Assembly (NCBI RefSeq): GCF_900177745.1
Contig: NZ_FXAR01000004.1
Coordinates: 62,001-126,000 of the forward strand
Direction: 5' to 3'
Source of the DNA: Corynebacterium pollutisoli
GTDB lineage: Bacteria; Actinomycetota; Actinomycetes; Mycobacteriales; Mycobacteriaceae
DNA length: 64,000 nt
The notes beneath the pieces are model-generated. The model was not told the DNA's origin. It saw only the letters and a list, made by a program, of their open reading frames with translations, and searched no databases. Position numbers and translations under genes: made by a program. This document shows positions 38,617 to 47,924 of the stretch, piece after piece (the stretch's first letter is position 1; each line of letters starts with the position of its first letter).

Positions 38617-38735
38617 GCCTCCGAGCGTAGCCGCGTTCTCACGTACCCCGATGTGTTCGCCGGTGGAACGCAACCTGGGGAAACGGCGGGCACCCCGGCA
38701 CATCGGAGTACGCCACAACGCGGGCGTCGACCCGC

Positions 38736-38806
38736 TGCATTCATACCCCCACCGTCCGCCCCGGAACACCCGTGGTGACGTGTACTCGACAGGGGCGATA
38801 GGGCAG
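38736..38806. other. Noncoding element B (pairs with element at 18360)
   Basis: 71-bp counterpart of 18360-18430. Shared blocks include ATACCC, CACCGTC and CAGGG...GATAG...GCAG. The ends can pair again (CCCC with GGGG). Upstream of the HAD gene on the minus strand and downstream of metI; no gene covers it. Confidence 0.45.
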
Positions 38807-38841
38807 GTACCCGCACGCTACCCACCCCGGAGACGCGACAA

Positions 38842-38865
38842 CCCCCGACCGGCGAGGGTCGGGGG
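38842..38865 (-). terminator. Terminator of metQ-metN-metI
   Basis: CCCCCGACC/GGTCGGGGG stem with a 6-nt loop, followed on the minus strand by TTGTCG; 20 bp beyond the metI stop. Confidence 0.8.
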
Positions 38866-38885
38866 CTGCAGCGGAAGGAGACGCG

Positions 38886-39563
38886 TCAGCGGCGCATGAT
38901 CCTCCGCGAGAGCCAGTTGCCGAAGAGCTGGGCGAGCTGGACGATGATGACGATGACGATGACCGCCGCGTAGGTGACCTCGTAGTCGTAGGCGCGGTAG
39001 CCGTAGACGATGGCGAAGTCACCCAGGCCGCCGCCGCCGATGTAGCCGGCCATGGCGGACATGTCGACGACGGCGATGAAGATGAAGGTGTAGCCCAGGA
39101 CCAGCGGGCCGAGGGCCTCCGGGATGATCACGGTGCGGATGATCCGCCAGGGGCTCGCGCCCATGGCGCGGGCGGCCTCGATGACGCCGGGGTCGATGGC
39201 CACGAGGTTCTGCTCGACGATGCGGGCCACGGCGAAGGCGGCGGCGATGCACATGACGAAGGTCGCCGCGGACCGTCCGATGGTGGTGCCGATGAACTGG
39301 AGTGTCACCGGCGCGAGCATCGCGATGAGGATGATGAAGGGGATGGGGCGGACGAAGTTGACCAGGACGTTGAGGACCCAGTAGATCGGCTTCGACTGCA
39401 GGATGCCGCCGGCGCGGGAGGTGTAGAGCAGCAGGCCGATGAGCAGGCCGCCGATGCCGCCGAAGATCATCGTCAGCGACACCATGACGAGGGTGTCGCC
39501 GATGGCGTCGATGAAGGTGCCGCCGAGGCGGTTCCAGTCGGCCGCGAGGTGGGTGGTGGTCAT
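38886..39563 (-). CDS. metI: Methionine ABC transporter permease MetI
   Basis: 225-aa membrane component. Five to six helices with the permease EAA-loop EAARAMGASPWRIIRTVIIPEALGP (shown in part) at about residues 135-155 and the MetI signature GYIGGGGLGDFAI. The ATG overlaps the metN stop by 4 bp. Works with MetN and MetQ to import D/L-methionine. Confidence 0.93.
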   Translation of the reverse strand: MTTTHLAADWNRLGGTFIDAIGDTLVMVSLTMIFGGIGGLLIGLLLYTSRAGGILQSKPIYWVLNVLVNFVRPIPFIILIAMLAPVTLQFIGTTIGRSAATFVMCIAAAFAVARIVEQNLVAIDPGVIEAARAMGASPWRIIRTVIIPEALGPLVLGYTFIFIAVVDMSAMAGYIGGGGLGDFAIVYGYRAYDYEVTYAAVIVIVIIVQLAQLFGNWLSRRIMRR

Positions 39564-40615
39564 CGCGTGATCTCCTCGATATCGGTGGTGCGGGACAGCG
39601 TGTCGCGGAACCGGTCGATCGCCGCGTCCGGGCCGGTGAGGCGGACGGTCATCTTGCCGAAGGACTGGCGCTGCAGGGTGGTCACGCCGCCGTGGACGAT
39701 GCTGATGCCCAGTCCGTCCTCGCGGGCGGCGGCTGCGGCGGTGAAGAAGCCGGAGTCCTCGGTGAGGTTGATGGTGAACAGGCGGCCGTCGTGGGCGAGG
39801 AGGTCCTCGGCCTCGACGAGGTCGGGGGTGTTGCGCAGCGAGGTGGAGACGAAGCGCTGGGCGACCTTGGTCTGCGGGTGGGAGAACACCTCGTAGACGC
39901 TGCCGTACTCGACGACCTTGCCGGCCTCCATGACGGCGACCTTGTCGGCGATGGCGCGGACCACGTCCATCTCGTGGGTGATGACGACGATGGTGATGCC
40001 CAGGTCGCGGTTGATCTCCCGCAGGAGGTTGAGCACGTCGTGGGTGGTCTCCGGGTCGAGCGCGGAGGTGGCCTCGTCGGCGAGGAGGAGGCGCGGGTTG
40101 GTGGCCAGGGCGCGGGCGATGCCGACGCGCTGCTTCTGGCCTCCGGAGAGCTGCTCCGGGTAGTTGTTGCCCTTGTCGGACAGTCCGACGAAGTCGAGGA
40201 GTTCGGCGACGCGCTTCTTCCGTTCCGCCTTGGGCATGCCGGCCAGTTCCAGGGGGTAGGCGATGTTGCCGGCGGCGGTGCGGGAGTGGAAGAGGTTGAA
40301 CTGCTGGAAGATCATGCCGATGCCCCGCCGGATGGAGCGCAGCTTGGACTCGGGGAGGCCGACGACGTCGGTGCCGTCGAGAAGCAGTTGTCCGGAGGTC
40401 GTGGAGTCCAGCCCGTTGATGAGGCGGACGAGGGTCGACTTGCCGGCGCCGGAGTAGCCGATGACGCCGAGGATCTCGCCGGGTTCGACGGTGAGGGTGA
40501 CGCCGTCGACGGCGCGGGTCTCGGTCTTCTTCTGGTTGGTGAAGACCTTGGTCACATCGCGGAACTCGATGCGGGTTCCGGTACGCGGCCGGATGGGGGA
40601 TGCGGTGTCGGACAC
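39560..40615 (-). CDS. metN: Methionine ABC transporter ATPase MetN
   Basis: 351-aa ATPase. Walker A GYSGAGKSTL, signature LSGGQKQRVGIARAL, Walker B LLLADEATSALD, and the switch histidine in VVITHEMD. A C-terminal NIL domain (about residues 270-345) that senses methionine and inhibits transport from inside is present. Coupled to metI; separated from metQ by 88 bp with a hairpin. Confidence 0.95.
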   Translation of the reverse strand: MSDTASPIRPRTGTRIEFRDVTKVFTNQKKTETRAVDGVTLTVEPGEILGVIGYSGAGKSTLVRLINGLDSTTSGQLLLDGTDVVGLPESKLRSIRRGIGMIFQQFNLFHSRTAAGNIAYPLELAGMPKAERKKRVAELLDFVGLSDKGNNYPEQLSGGQKQRVGIARALATNPRLLLADEATSALDPETTHDVLNLLREINRDLGITIVVITHEMDVVRAIADKVAVMEAGKVVEYGSVYEVFSHPQTKVAQRFVSTSLRNTPDLVEAEDLLAHDGRLFTINLTEDSGFFTAAAAAREDGLGISIVHGGVTTLQRQSFGKMTVRLTGPDAAIDRFRDTLSRTTDIEEITR

Positions 40616-40662
40616 GGGTGCGGGGCCGTTCTGGGAGGGGATGGGTCGGTGTAAATGCTAAA

Positions 40663-40686
40663 CCCCGCCGCGGGCAGGCGACGGGG
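40663..40686 (-). terminator. Intercistronic hairpin metQ/metN
   Basis: Read on the minus strand: CCCCGTCGCC...GGCGGGG followed by TTTA. A partial terminator that would let metQ be expressed more than metN-metI. Confidence 0.6.
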
Positions 40687-40703
40687 TAGGCATGGGGTGG
40701 GGC

Positions 40704-41606
40704 TTACTGCTCGCCGGCTGCGAGGCGCTCCATGATCTCGGTGAGATCCTCGGCGGGGCGCTCGACGGTGACGGCGGTGTTGCCGGAGGACTCCATGATG
40801 GCGTCGGTGACGGCCTGGTCCTTCCAGATCTCGGCGAGGCGGTTGAGGGTCTCGTCGTCGGCCTTGTCCGGGGTGGTCACCCAGACGTTGATGTACGGCT
40901 CGGCCTCCTCGTTGTCCGGGTCGTCCTGGAAGATGGCGTCGAGCGGGTCGATGCCGGCGCGCTCCAGGAAGGAGTTGTTGATGACGGCGGGGCGGCCCTC
41001 GTGGAAGACGGTGGTGGTCTGTGCGGCGTCGACGGCGATGACCTGGACCTGCGAGGCTTCGGTGTCGATGTCGGCGGGGGCCGGGTCGAGCAGGCCCTCC
41101 TCCTTGAGGGTGACCAGGCCGGCCTGGACGAGGACGTTGATGGCGCGGCCCTGGTTGGTGGCGTCGTTCGGGATCGCGACCTCCTCGCCCTCGATGCCGT
41201 CGAGGCTGTCGTGGCCCTGCCAGAACAGTGCCAGCGGGTAGATCTCGGTGGAGGCGTAGGGGACGAGCTCCTCGCCGGCACCCTCGTTGTAGGAGGCGAG
41301 GAACTTGAGGTGCTGGAACTTGTTGACGTCGATCTGGCCCTGGGCGAGGGCGTCGTTCGGGGTGTTGTAGTCGGAGAACGGCACGATCTCGATGTCGATG
41401 CCCTCTTCCTCGACGAGGTCGGCGAAGACGTCCCACTCCTTGAGGTTGGCGTCGGTGGTGCCGATGCGGACGGTCTCGCCGGAGGCGGCGGCGGTGGTGG
41501 TGCCGTCGGCGGCGGTGTCGTCGGCGGAGTCGTTGCCGCAGGCGACGAGGCCCACGGAGGCGATGGCGGCGGCTGCGGCGCCGGCGAAGATACGACGGAG
41601 AGTCAT
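40704..41606 (-). CDS. metQ: Methionine-binding lipoprotein MetQ
   Basis: 300-aa substrate-binding lipoprotein. Signal peptide with lipobox VGLVACG (lipid-bearing cysteine near residue 23). NlpA/MetQ fold motifs follow: FADLVEEEGIDIEIVPFSDY, NKFQHLKFLASY, AIPNDATNQGRAI, and NNSFLERAGIDP. ATG at 41606. First gene of metQ-metN-metI. A partial McbR-type box lies about 55 bp upstream. Confidence 0.95.
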   Translation of the reverse strand: MTLRRIFAGAAAAAIASVGLVACGNDSADDTAADGTTTAAASGETVRIGTTDANLKEWDVFADLVEEEGIDIEIVPFSDYNTPNDALAQGQIDVNKFQHLKFLASYNEGAGEELVPYASTEIYPLALFWQGHDSLDGIEGEEVAIPNDATNQGRAINVLVQAGLVTLKEEGLLDPAPADIDTEASQVQVIAVDAAQTTTVFHEGRPAVINNSFLERAGIDPLDAIFQDDPDNEEAEPYINVWVTTPDKADDETLNRLAEIWKDQAVTDAIMESSGNTAVTVERPAEDLTEIMERLAAGEQ

Positions 41607-41656
41607 GGTGTTTGTCCTTACGTGTTGATCTGCTGGTTGCACAACCTAGCACCAGG

Positions 41657-41672
41657 CGTACCGCTCTGTCTA
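41657..41672 (-). promoter_or_regulatory. Partial McbR-like box before metQ
   Basis: On the minus strand TAGAC-N6-GTACG; the first half is perfect against TAGAC-N6-GTCTA, the second matches 2 of 5. The position fits, the match is weak. Confidence 0.35.
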
Positions 41673-41727
41673 GCCGGTGGGAGGCCATGCTTGGCACGGG
41701 TGTTCGATTCGCGGTAGATTGTGGCCC

Positions 41728-44700
41728 ATGAGATTCAACGGTGGCGCGCCCCTCAACTGGTCGCGGCTGGAGCGCATCCTCTCCGGCCGTCCCGGCCCCA
41801 CGCCCGTCCCCGTTGATCATCGGGGCGGGGATGCTTGTCGACGTCCCGTCAGTCCCCCGCCCGCCGTCGCGTTCGCCGAGCTCCACGCCGTGAGCTCCTA
41901 CAGTTTTCTCGGCGGGGCGAGTGATCCGGAGTCGCTCGTGGAGCGGGCGGTGGAGCTGGGGCTGAGTGCATTGGCGCTGGTGGACCGCGACGGATTCTAC
42001 GGGGCGGTGAAGTTCGCCGAGGCCGCGGCGGAGGCGGATCTGCCCACGGTGTTCGGCGCGGAGCTGAGTCTGGGGGAGCGGGTGCTGCCGGTCCTGGCGC
42101 GCGGCCCGGAAGGGTACCGGCGCCTGTCGCACCTCATGGCGGACGCCCACATGTCCACCGGGGTGAAGGGTGAGGTGGCCTACCCGCCGCTGCCCGGTGT
42201 CGCGGAGGCGCTGGGCGGGCACTGTGTGGTGCTCGCCGGGCATGAGTGGGCGGACGATATCGACCAGGTGATCGAGGCGTTCGGGGTCGGGGATGTCGTG
42301 CTCGAGTACGCGGTGACGATGACGCCGGAGGATGCCGATCATCACGAGAAACTCGACGGCTGTAGACGGCATGGTCTACGGGCGGTCGCCACCGCGCTGC
42401 CGGCCGCCGCCACCCGGGACCGGGCCCGCCTGGCCGGGGCGAAACGCGCCCTGGCCCGCCGCCTGTCGCTGGGGGACGCGGAACCGGACCTGCACCCCAT
42501 GGGCGCGCCCTGGATGCGTTCCGGGGAGCAGATGGCCGGCCTGCTGCCGGACCGGCCGGAGCTCATTACCGCCACCCTCGACCTGGCCCGCGAGTGCGCG
42601 TTCACCCTCGACCTCGTGGCCCCGGACCTGCCGGATTTCCCCACCCCGGCCGGGCACACGGAGATGACCTGGCTGGCGGAGGTGACGCGGGAGCGGGCGG
42701 GGCGTCGATACGCATCCCGGCCGGATGAGATCCGGGCCCGGGCCGCGGAGCAGATCGAGCACGAGCTGGCCGTCATCGAGGGGCTCAACTTCCCCGGGTA
42801 CTTCCTCATCGTCATGGACCTCGTCGACTTCTGCCGGGACAACGACATCCTGTGCCAGGGGCGCGGTTCGGCGGCGAACTCGGCGGTGTGTTTCGCCCTG
42901 GGCATCACCAACGCGGAGCCGATCTCCGCGGGCCTGCTGTTCGAGAGGTTCCTCTCACCCGACCGGGACGGCCCGCCGGACATCGACATCGACATCGAGT
43001 CCGGGCGCCGCGAGGAGGTCATCCAGTACGTCTTCGACCGCCACGGCCGGGACAAGGCGGCGCAGGTGGCCAACGTCATCACCTACCGCACGAAAGGGGC
43101 GCTGCGCGACGCCGCCCGGTCCCTCGGCCACCCGCCGGGCGCGGTCGACGCGTGGAGCAGGGGCACCGCCGAACCGCCCGCCGACGTGGTCGCGCTGGCC
43201 GCGCAGTTCAAGGGGCAGCCCCGGCACCTGGGGATCCACTCCGGGGGCATGGTCATCTGCGACCGGCCCATCGCCGACGTCGTGCCCGTCGAGTGGGCGC
43301 GGATGGAGAAACGTTCCGTCGTGCAGTGGGACAAGGACGACTGCGCCTCCGCCGGGTTGGTGAAATTCGACCTCCTCGGGCTCGGCATGCTCGAGGCGCT
43401 GCACCACATGATCGACCTCGTCGAGGAGCAGCACGGTCAGCGCATCCACCTGTGGGAACTCGACCTCGCCGACCCCGGGGTGTACGACATGCTGTGCCGG
43501 GCCGACGCCGTCGGCGTGTTCCAGGTGGAGTCCCGCGCCCAGCTGTCGACCCTGCCGCGCCTGCGCCCGCGGTGCTTCTTCGACCTCGTCGTCGAGGTCG
43601 CCCTCATCCGCCCCGGCCCCATCCAGGGCGGTTCCGTGCACCCCTACCTGCGGCGCCGCGCCGGGAAGGAGGAGATCACCTACGACCACCCCGTCCTGGA
43701 GAAGTCCCTGGGCAAGACACTGGGTATCCCGCTGTTCCAGGAGCAGCTCATGCAGATCGCCGTCGACGCCGCCGGCTTCTCCGGCGCGGAGGCCGACTCC
43801 CTGCGCCGCGCCATGGGCTCGAAACGTTCCCCGGCGCGGATGGCGGCGCTCAAGGACCGCTTCTTCCGCGGGGTGTGGGAGGCCAACGGCATCCCGGAGG
43901 AGACCGCGGAGAAGCTGTGGAACAAGATCGTCGCCTTCGCCGCCTACGGTTTCCCGGAGTCCCACTCGCAGTCCTTCGCGTCGCTGGTGTACTTCTCCGC
44001 CTGGTTCAAGCACCACTACCCGGCGGAGTTCTGCGTCGGCCTGCTGCGCGCCCAGCCGATGGGTTTCTACTCCCCGCAGTCGCTCATCCAGGATGCGCGT
44101 CGCCACGGGGTGGAGATCCTGCCCGTCGACGTGCAGGAGTCCGGGAAGGAGGCCCGCGTCGTCGACGGCCGGATCCGGGTCGGGCTGGGGCTCGTCACGG
44201 GGCTGGGGGCGGACGCCGCCGCGCGCATCGAGGCCGCCGCCCCCTTCAGCGGGATCCCCGACCTGGCGCGCCGGGCCGACCTCACCGTGGCGCACGTCGA
44301 GGCCCTGGCCCGGGCGGGGGCGCTGGAGTGCTTCGACGTGGACCGTCGGCAGGCGCTGTGGCAGGCGGGGGTCGCCGCCACCGAGAAGGCCGGCATGCTG
44401 CCGGGGCTGTCCGCCATAGACGCCCCGGCGCTGCCCGGCATGAACGCCTTCGAGCTCATGGTCGCCGACATCGCCGCCACCGGTGTCACCCACGACCGGC
44501 AGCCGATGGAGATGCTGCGGGCCTCGCTTGTCGACGCCGGCGTCCTCTCCGCCTCCGCCCTCCGGTCGGTGCCCGACGGCACCCGGGTGCGGGTCGCCGG
44601 GGTGGTCACCCACCGGCAGCGACCGGGTACCGCCTCCGGGCTGACCTTCCTCGGCATGGAGGACGAGACGGGGCTGCTCAACGTCATGGTCTCCGTCGGC

Positions 44701-44859
44701 CTGTGGAACCGGCAGCGGGTGGTGGCGCGGACGTCGAAAGCCCTGGTGGTGCGCGGAATCGTGCAGAACGCCTCCGGGGCGGTGACGGTCGTGGCCGACC
44801 ACCTCGAGCCCCTGGTGCTGGGGGAGTGGCTGAGCAGGGGGTCGCGGGACTTCCACTGA
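41728..44859 (+). CDS. dnaE2: Error-prone DNA polymerase DnaE2
   Basis: 1043-aa C-family polymerase. An N-terminal PHP domain (FAELHAVSSYSFLGGAS, LALVDRDGFYG) precedes the palm, with catalytic aspartates in PPDIDIDIE. The rest runs through GYFLIVMDLVDFCR, GRGSAANSAVCFALG, and an OB-fold near residues 940-1030. It lacks the long C-terminal region of replicative DnaE1. Works with ImuA'/ImuB in damage-induced mutagenesis. ATG at 41728; upstream is only half of a LexA box (TGTTCGA at 41701-41707). It is 8 kb from imuB. Confidence 0.95.
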   Translation: MRFNGGAPLNWSRLERILSGRPGPTPVPVDHRGGDACRRPVSPPPAVAFAELHAVSSYSFLGGASDPESLVERAVELGLSALALVDRDGFYGAVKFAEAAAEADLPTVFGAELSLGERVLPVLARGPEGYRRLSHLMADAHMSTGVKGEVAYPPLPGVAEALGGHCVVLAGHEWADDIDQVIEAFGVGDVVLEYAVTMTPEDADHHEKLDGCRRHGLRAVATALPAAATRDRARLAGAKRALARRLSLGDAEPDLHPMGAPWMRSGEQMAGLLPDRPELITATLDLARECAFTLDLVAPDLPDFPTPAGHTEMTWLAEVTRERAGRRYASRPDEIRARAAEQIEHELAVIEGLNFPGYFLIVMDLVDFCRDNDILCQGRGSAANSAVCFALGITNAEPISAGLLFERFLSPDRDGPPDIDIDIESGRREEVIQYVFDRHGRDKAAQVANVITYRTKGALRDAARSLGHPPGAVDAWSRGTAEPPADVVALAAQFKGQPRHLGIHSGGMVICDRPIADVVPVEWARMEKRSVVQWDKDDCASAGLVKFDLLGLGMLEALHHMIDLVEEQHGQRIHLWELDLADPGVYDMLCRADAVGVFQVESRAQLSTLPRLRPRCFFDLVVEVALIRPGPIQGGSVHPYLRRRAGKEEITYDHPVLEKSLGKTLGIPLFQEQLMQIAVDAAGFSGAEADSLRRAMGSKRSPARMAALKDRFFRGVWEANGIPEETAEKLWNKIVAFAAYGFPESHSQSFASLVYFSAWFKHHYPAEFCVGLLRAQPMGFYSPQSLIQDARRHGVEILPVDVQESGKEARVVDGRIRVGLGLVTGLGADAAARIEAAAPFSGIPDLARRADLTVAHVEALARAGALECFDVDRRQALWQAGVAATEKAGMLPGLSAIDAPALPGMNAFELMVADIAATGVTHDRQPMEMLRASLVDAGVLSASALRSVPDGTRVRVAGVVTHRQRPGTASGLTFLGMEDETGLLNVMVSVGLWNRQRVVARTSKALVVRGIVQNASGAVTVVADHLEPLVLGEWLSRGSRDFH

Positions 44860-44895
44860 GGACTCGTCAGATGTGTGCGGCCTACAATTGAGGGC

Positions 44896-45426
44896 ATGAG
44901 TACATCGCAGGGGAGACTTGACCAGATTGCCGAGGACATCGCCCGCGCCGCCACCGTCGACGACGTCATCGCGGCACTCATCCGGGAGTGCGACCTGTCC
45001 CGGGCCGAGGCCCACCGGCTCGTCGGGGTGCAGGCCGACCACCTGTCCACCGAACTGTTCCCCGCCGGCGAACTGCCCACCGGCGAGGTCTATGACCAGC
45101 AGCGTTACGAGAACTGGCTCACCCGGGAACTCCGCACCACCTTCGCCTCCGCCATGGAGAAGGTGGAGGAGGACGTCGCGGGATTCCTCAAGGTCGTCTT
45201 CGGCCGCGGCGACGAACCCTCCGCCGAGTTCAATGCCGCCATCTTCCTCGGAGCCAAGAAGCGGGTGGCCCAGGACATCTCGTCCGTGTCCGTCGGCTAC
45301 TACTGCCGCGACGGCATCGAGCACCTCAGGGCGTACGGCGCCGATTGGCGGAACCACCCATTCACCTCACCCGGCTGGTCCCGGGTGGGCACCTACGAGG
45401 TCCACCGAGACGACGAGGGGTTGTAA
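44896..45426 (+). CDS. Conserved hypothetical protein
   Basis: 176-aa soluble protein. An N-terminal helical part (RLDQIAEDIARAATVDDVIAA, shown in part; AEAHRLVGVQADHLS) is followed by a long helix (TRELRTTFASAMEKVEEDV) and a C-terminal region with SVSVGYYCRDGIEHLRAYG. No family assigned. ATG at 44896 after AGGGC, 36 bp after dnaE2; it could be read through from dnaE2 but no link to repair is evident. Confidence 0.7.
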   Translation: MSTSQGRLDQIAEDIARAATVDDVIAALIRECDLSRAEAHRLVGVQADHLSTELFPAGELPTGEVYDQQRYENWLTRELRTTFASAMEKVEEDVAGFLKVVFGRGDEPSAEFNAAIFLGAKKRVAQDISSVSVGYYCRDGIEHLRAYGADWRNHPFTSPGWSRVGTYEVHRDDEGL

Positions 45427-45441
45427 TCGGGGGCTGCCGTC

Positions 45442-45666
45442 CTAGAGCCAGCGGTCGCGGACCATCTCGAAGACCGCGAGCAGCACGGCGGCGGCGATGG
45501 TACCGGCCAGCCATACGCCGAGGAAGAAGAGGATGTCGAAGATGTCCAGCGGCATCTCGCGGGTCATCAGCGTGGACACGAAGGCGATGATGACGGCGAT
45601 GGTCGCGCCGGTGGGAATCTTGGACTGGAGGTACTCGAGGGCGATCACACCGGTCAGCGTAGTCAC
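45442..45666 (-). CDS. Small two-helix membrane protein
   Basis: About 74 aa with two hydrophobic segments (TIAVIIAFVSTLMT and LFFLGVWLAGTIAAAVLLAVF) and a C-terminal VRDRWL. The start is uncertain: GTG at 45666 is chosen because the longer frame to 45708 would cross the start of the divergent PH-domain gene. No family recognised. Confidence 0.6.
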   Translation of the reverse strand: MTTLTGVIALEYLQSKIPTGATIAVIIAFVSTLMTREMPLDIFDILFFLGVWLAGTIAAAVLLAVFEMVRDRWL

Positions 45667-45679
45667 TAAGGTGGGGGCC

Positions 45680-46129
45680 GTGAATCCCGTCTCCCCGAAA
45701 CTGACCACCGCCCGTTACCTGGGCCGTCTGCCCTGGCTCATTGTTCCGCTCCTCGGGTGCGCGGTGCTGGCGTGGTGGCAGAGCACGTGGTGGGGGATCG
45801 GGGCGGCGGCGTTCGGTGTCCTCCTGGCGTGGCAGGTCTGGCTCATCCCGGCGCAGGTGAAGCTGCTGGGGTGGCAGGAGACGGAGGATGAGCTGCTCAT
45901 CACCAAGGGGAGGCTGTGGCACACGTTCACCGTCGTGCCCTACGGCCGTATCCAGTTCGTCGACGTCAGCGCCGGGCCGATCGAGCGGGCGCTGGGGATG
46001 AAGACGCTTAAGCTGCACACGGCGTCGGCGTCCTCGGATGCGACGGTGCAGGGCCTGCCCGCGGATACCGCCGACGCGCTGCGTGACCGCCTGGCTGTCC
46101 AGGCCCGGGAGAGGATGAGCGGGCTGTGA
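45680..46129 (+). CDS. YdbS-like PH-domain (bPH2) membrane protein
   Basis: 149-aa protein with two N-terminal helices (PWLIVPLLGCAVLAWWQ, GAAAFGVLLAWQVWLIP) and a bacterial PH domain (LITKGRLWHTFTVVPYGRIQ, LKLHTASASSDATV). GTG start. The stop overlaps the GTG of a larger PH-domain protein by 4 bp; this YdbS/YdbT pair is common in Gram-positives and linked to secretion or envelope stress in some, without a defined mechanism. Confidence 0.85.
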   Translation: MNPVSPKLTTARYLGRLPWLIVPLLGCAVLAWWQSTWWGIGAAAFGVLLAWQVWLIPAQVKLLGWQETEDELLITKGRLWHTFTVVPYGRIQFVDVSAGPIERALGMKTLKLHTASASSDATVQGLPADTADALRDRLAVQARERMSGL

Positions 46130-47457
46130 GCGCCGCGGAGTTCCGCCCGGTCCACCGTCTCACCCCGCTGTTGAAGTTCTGGACGGTCATCCTCGCCGTG
46201 CTGGCGGTGGTGGCGGTCAACATCAACCTCACGGTGCTCACCCGCGCCTGGACCTGGTTGGAGCAGGGGCAGTTTCTCCCGCTCCTCGGTGCGGCGGGTG
46301 CCTTCGGGCTGGCCTGCGCCCTGGTGTGGTTCGCCTCCCAGGTGTGGTGGAGGGCGATGGGGTTCCGCCTCGACGACGAGGAGGTCTCCCTGCGCCACGG
46401 CGTCCTGAGCCGGAATCTGCGCACGGCCCGCTACGACCGCATCCAGGCGGTCGACGTCGTGGAGTCCGTCATCGCGCGCCTCTTCGGGCTCGCGGCCGTC
46501 CGCGTGGAGACCGCCGGCGGCGGCAACTCCGTCATCGAGATCGCCTACCTGCCGAAGGCGGAGGCCGATGCCGTCCGCCGGGAGGTGCTGGCCCGCGCCC
46601 GCCGCACCCCTGACACCCCTGACGCCCCTGACACTCCTGCCCCCGTGCAGCCGGAGCCCGGGCGGGCCATCGTCCCGGAGATCCCCATCGGTCGTTCCCT
46701 GGCCGCCGCCGCCCTGCAGGGGAGCAGCATCGGCGGTGTCGTCGCGGTCGTCGCGATCCTGCTCTCCCCGCTGAGCTGGGCCACGCTCGTGCCGGTCCTC
46801 TTCGGTTTCGTGCCGGTCATCTGGAATCAGATCGACCGGGCCTGGCGTTTCACCGCGCGTCTCGACGACGACACCCTCCACCTCTCCTACGGTCTGGCGG
46901 ACCGTCGGCGACAGTCCATCCCGCTGGAGCGTATCCACGGCGTCCGCCTCACCCAGCCGCTGCTGTGGCGGGCGACCGGCTGGTGGTTCATCTCCGTGTC
47001 CGTCGCGGGGTACGGCGTGACCGCGGGCCGCAACGCCGCGACCACCACCGTCCTGCCCGTCGGCTCCCGCGGGCAGGCCGATGCCCTCCTCGCCGTCATC
47101 GCCCCCGCCCCGCTTATCGACGCCCCCACCTTCACCTCCCCGGACCGAGCCCGGTGGGTCTCCCCCGTCGACCTGCGGCAGCAGTCGGTGACGGTGCGGG
47201 AGGACGCCGTGATCACCCGGCAGGGACGTCTGAACCGCCGGATCAGCATCATCCACCCGAGCCACATCCAGGAGCTCTCCCTTACACGCGGGCCCCTGCA
47301 GCAGCTCGTCGGCCTGTGCACCGTGCGTTTCGACCTCGTCCCCGGGCCCGTCCGCATGGCCGGCGAGGATCTCACCCCGGAGGACGGCCACGCCCTGCTC
47401 AACCGGCTGCGTCAGCGCAGTCTGCCCGCCTACACCCCGCCGGGGAACCCCAGCTGA
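46126..47457 (+). CDS. YdbT-like multi-PH-domain membrane protein
   Basis: 443-aa membrane protein with at least four helices and two or three bPH2 repeats (SLRHGVLSRNLRTARYDRIQ, LSYGLADRRRQSIPLERIHG, ITRQGRLNRRISIIHPSHIQ). Forms an operon with the preceding small PH protein. Contains a copy of the 13-mer at 47112. The 3' end overlaps the convergent trmL gene by 28 bp. Confidence 0.85.
   Translation: MSAAEFRPVHRLTPLLKFWTVILAVLAVVAVNINLTVLTRAWTWLEQGQFLPLLGAAGAFGLACALVWFASQVWWRAMGFRLDDEEVSLRHGVLSRNLRTARYDRIQAVDVVESVIARLFGLAAVRVETAGGGNSVIEIAYLPKAEADAVRREVLARARRTPDTPDAPDTPAPVQPEPGRAIVPEIPIGRSLAAAALQGSSIGGVVAVVAILLSPLSWATLVPVLFGFVPVIWNQIDRAWRFTARLDDDTLHLSYGLADRRRQSIPLERIHGVRLTQPLLWRATGWWFISVSVAGYGVTAGRNAATTTVLPVGSRGQADALLAVIAPAPLIDAPTFTSPDRARWVSPVDLRQQSVTVREDAVITRQGRLNRRISIIHPSHIQELSLTRGPLQQLVGLCTVRFDLVPGPVRMAGEDLTPEDGHALLNRLRQRSLPAYTPPGNPS
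47112..47124 (-). repeat. 13-mer, copy 6 (inside the PH-domain gene)
   Basis: Exact GCTTATCGACGCC; encodes (P)LIDA. Confidence 0.9.
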
Positions 47458-47900
47458 CGCCACGCCTCATACGTCGCGACGGCCGCCGAGTTCGAGAGGT
47501 TCATCGAGCGTCGCCCCGGCACCATGGGGATGCGTACCTCGTGTTCGAGGCGCGGATGGGCGAGGTGCTCCTCCGGCAGGCCCGTCGGCTCGGTGCCGAA
47601 GAGCAGGGCGTCACCCGCGCGCCACGCCACGTCGGTGTGCCACACGGTGGCGCGGGTGGTGAAGGGGAAGATGCGGGAGGAGGGGAGCGTCGATAAGCAT
47701 TCCTCGAAGGAGGCATGGACGGTGACCTCGGCGAGGTCGTGGTAGTCCAGGCCGGCGCGGCGCAGTTGTTTCTCCGTGAGGTCGAAGCCGAGCGGTTCGA
47801 CGAGGTGCAGATGCGCCCCGGTGCCCGCGCACATGCGGATCGCGTTGCCCGTGTTCGGGGGAATGACGGGATTATCGAAGATGACGTGCAGTCGGGCCAT
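47430..47900 (-). CDS. trmL: tRNA (cytidine/uridine(34)-2'-O)-methyltransferase TrmL
   Basis: 156-aa SPOUT methyltransferase that modifies the wobble base of tRNA-Leu using S-adenosylmethionine. Seen: N-terminal [19 protein letters not shown], the knot segments [15 protein letters not shown] and [26 protein letters not shown] (shown in part). Length is typical. ATG at 47900. Divergent from folD. Confidence 0.93.
   Translation of the reverse strand: MARLHVIFDNPVIPPNTGNAIRMCAGTGAHLHLVEPLGFDLTEKQLRRAGLDYHDLAEVTVHASFEECLSTLPSSRIFPFTTRATVWHTDVAWRAGDALLFGTEPTGLPEEHLAHPRLEHEVRIPMVPGRRSMNLSNSAAVATYEAWRQLGFPGGV
47687..47698 (+). repeat. 13-mer variant (12/13), copy 7 (inside trmL)
   Basis: AGCGTCGATAAGC, first base differs. 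On the coding strand it reads in the third phase (CLST). Confidence 0.8.
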
Positions 47901-47924
47901 GCAGGAGAGTCTAGGATGAGGGGC

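Noticed and set aside
41692..41707. LexA (SOS) box upstream of dnaE2
   Set aside because: The right half TGTTCGA is present but the left half matches at one of six positions, so it is noted only as a half-site.
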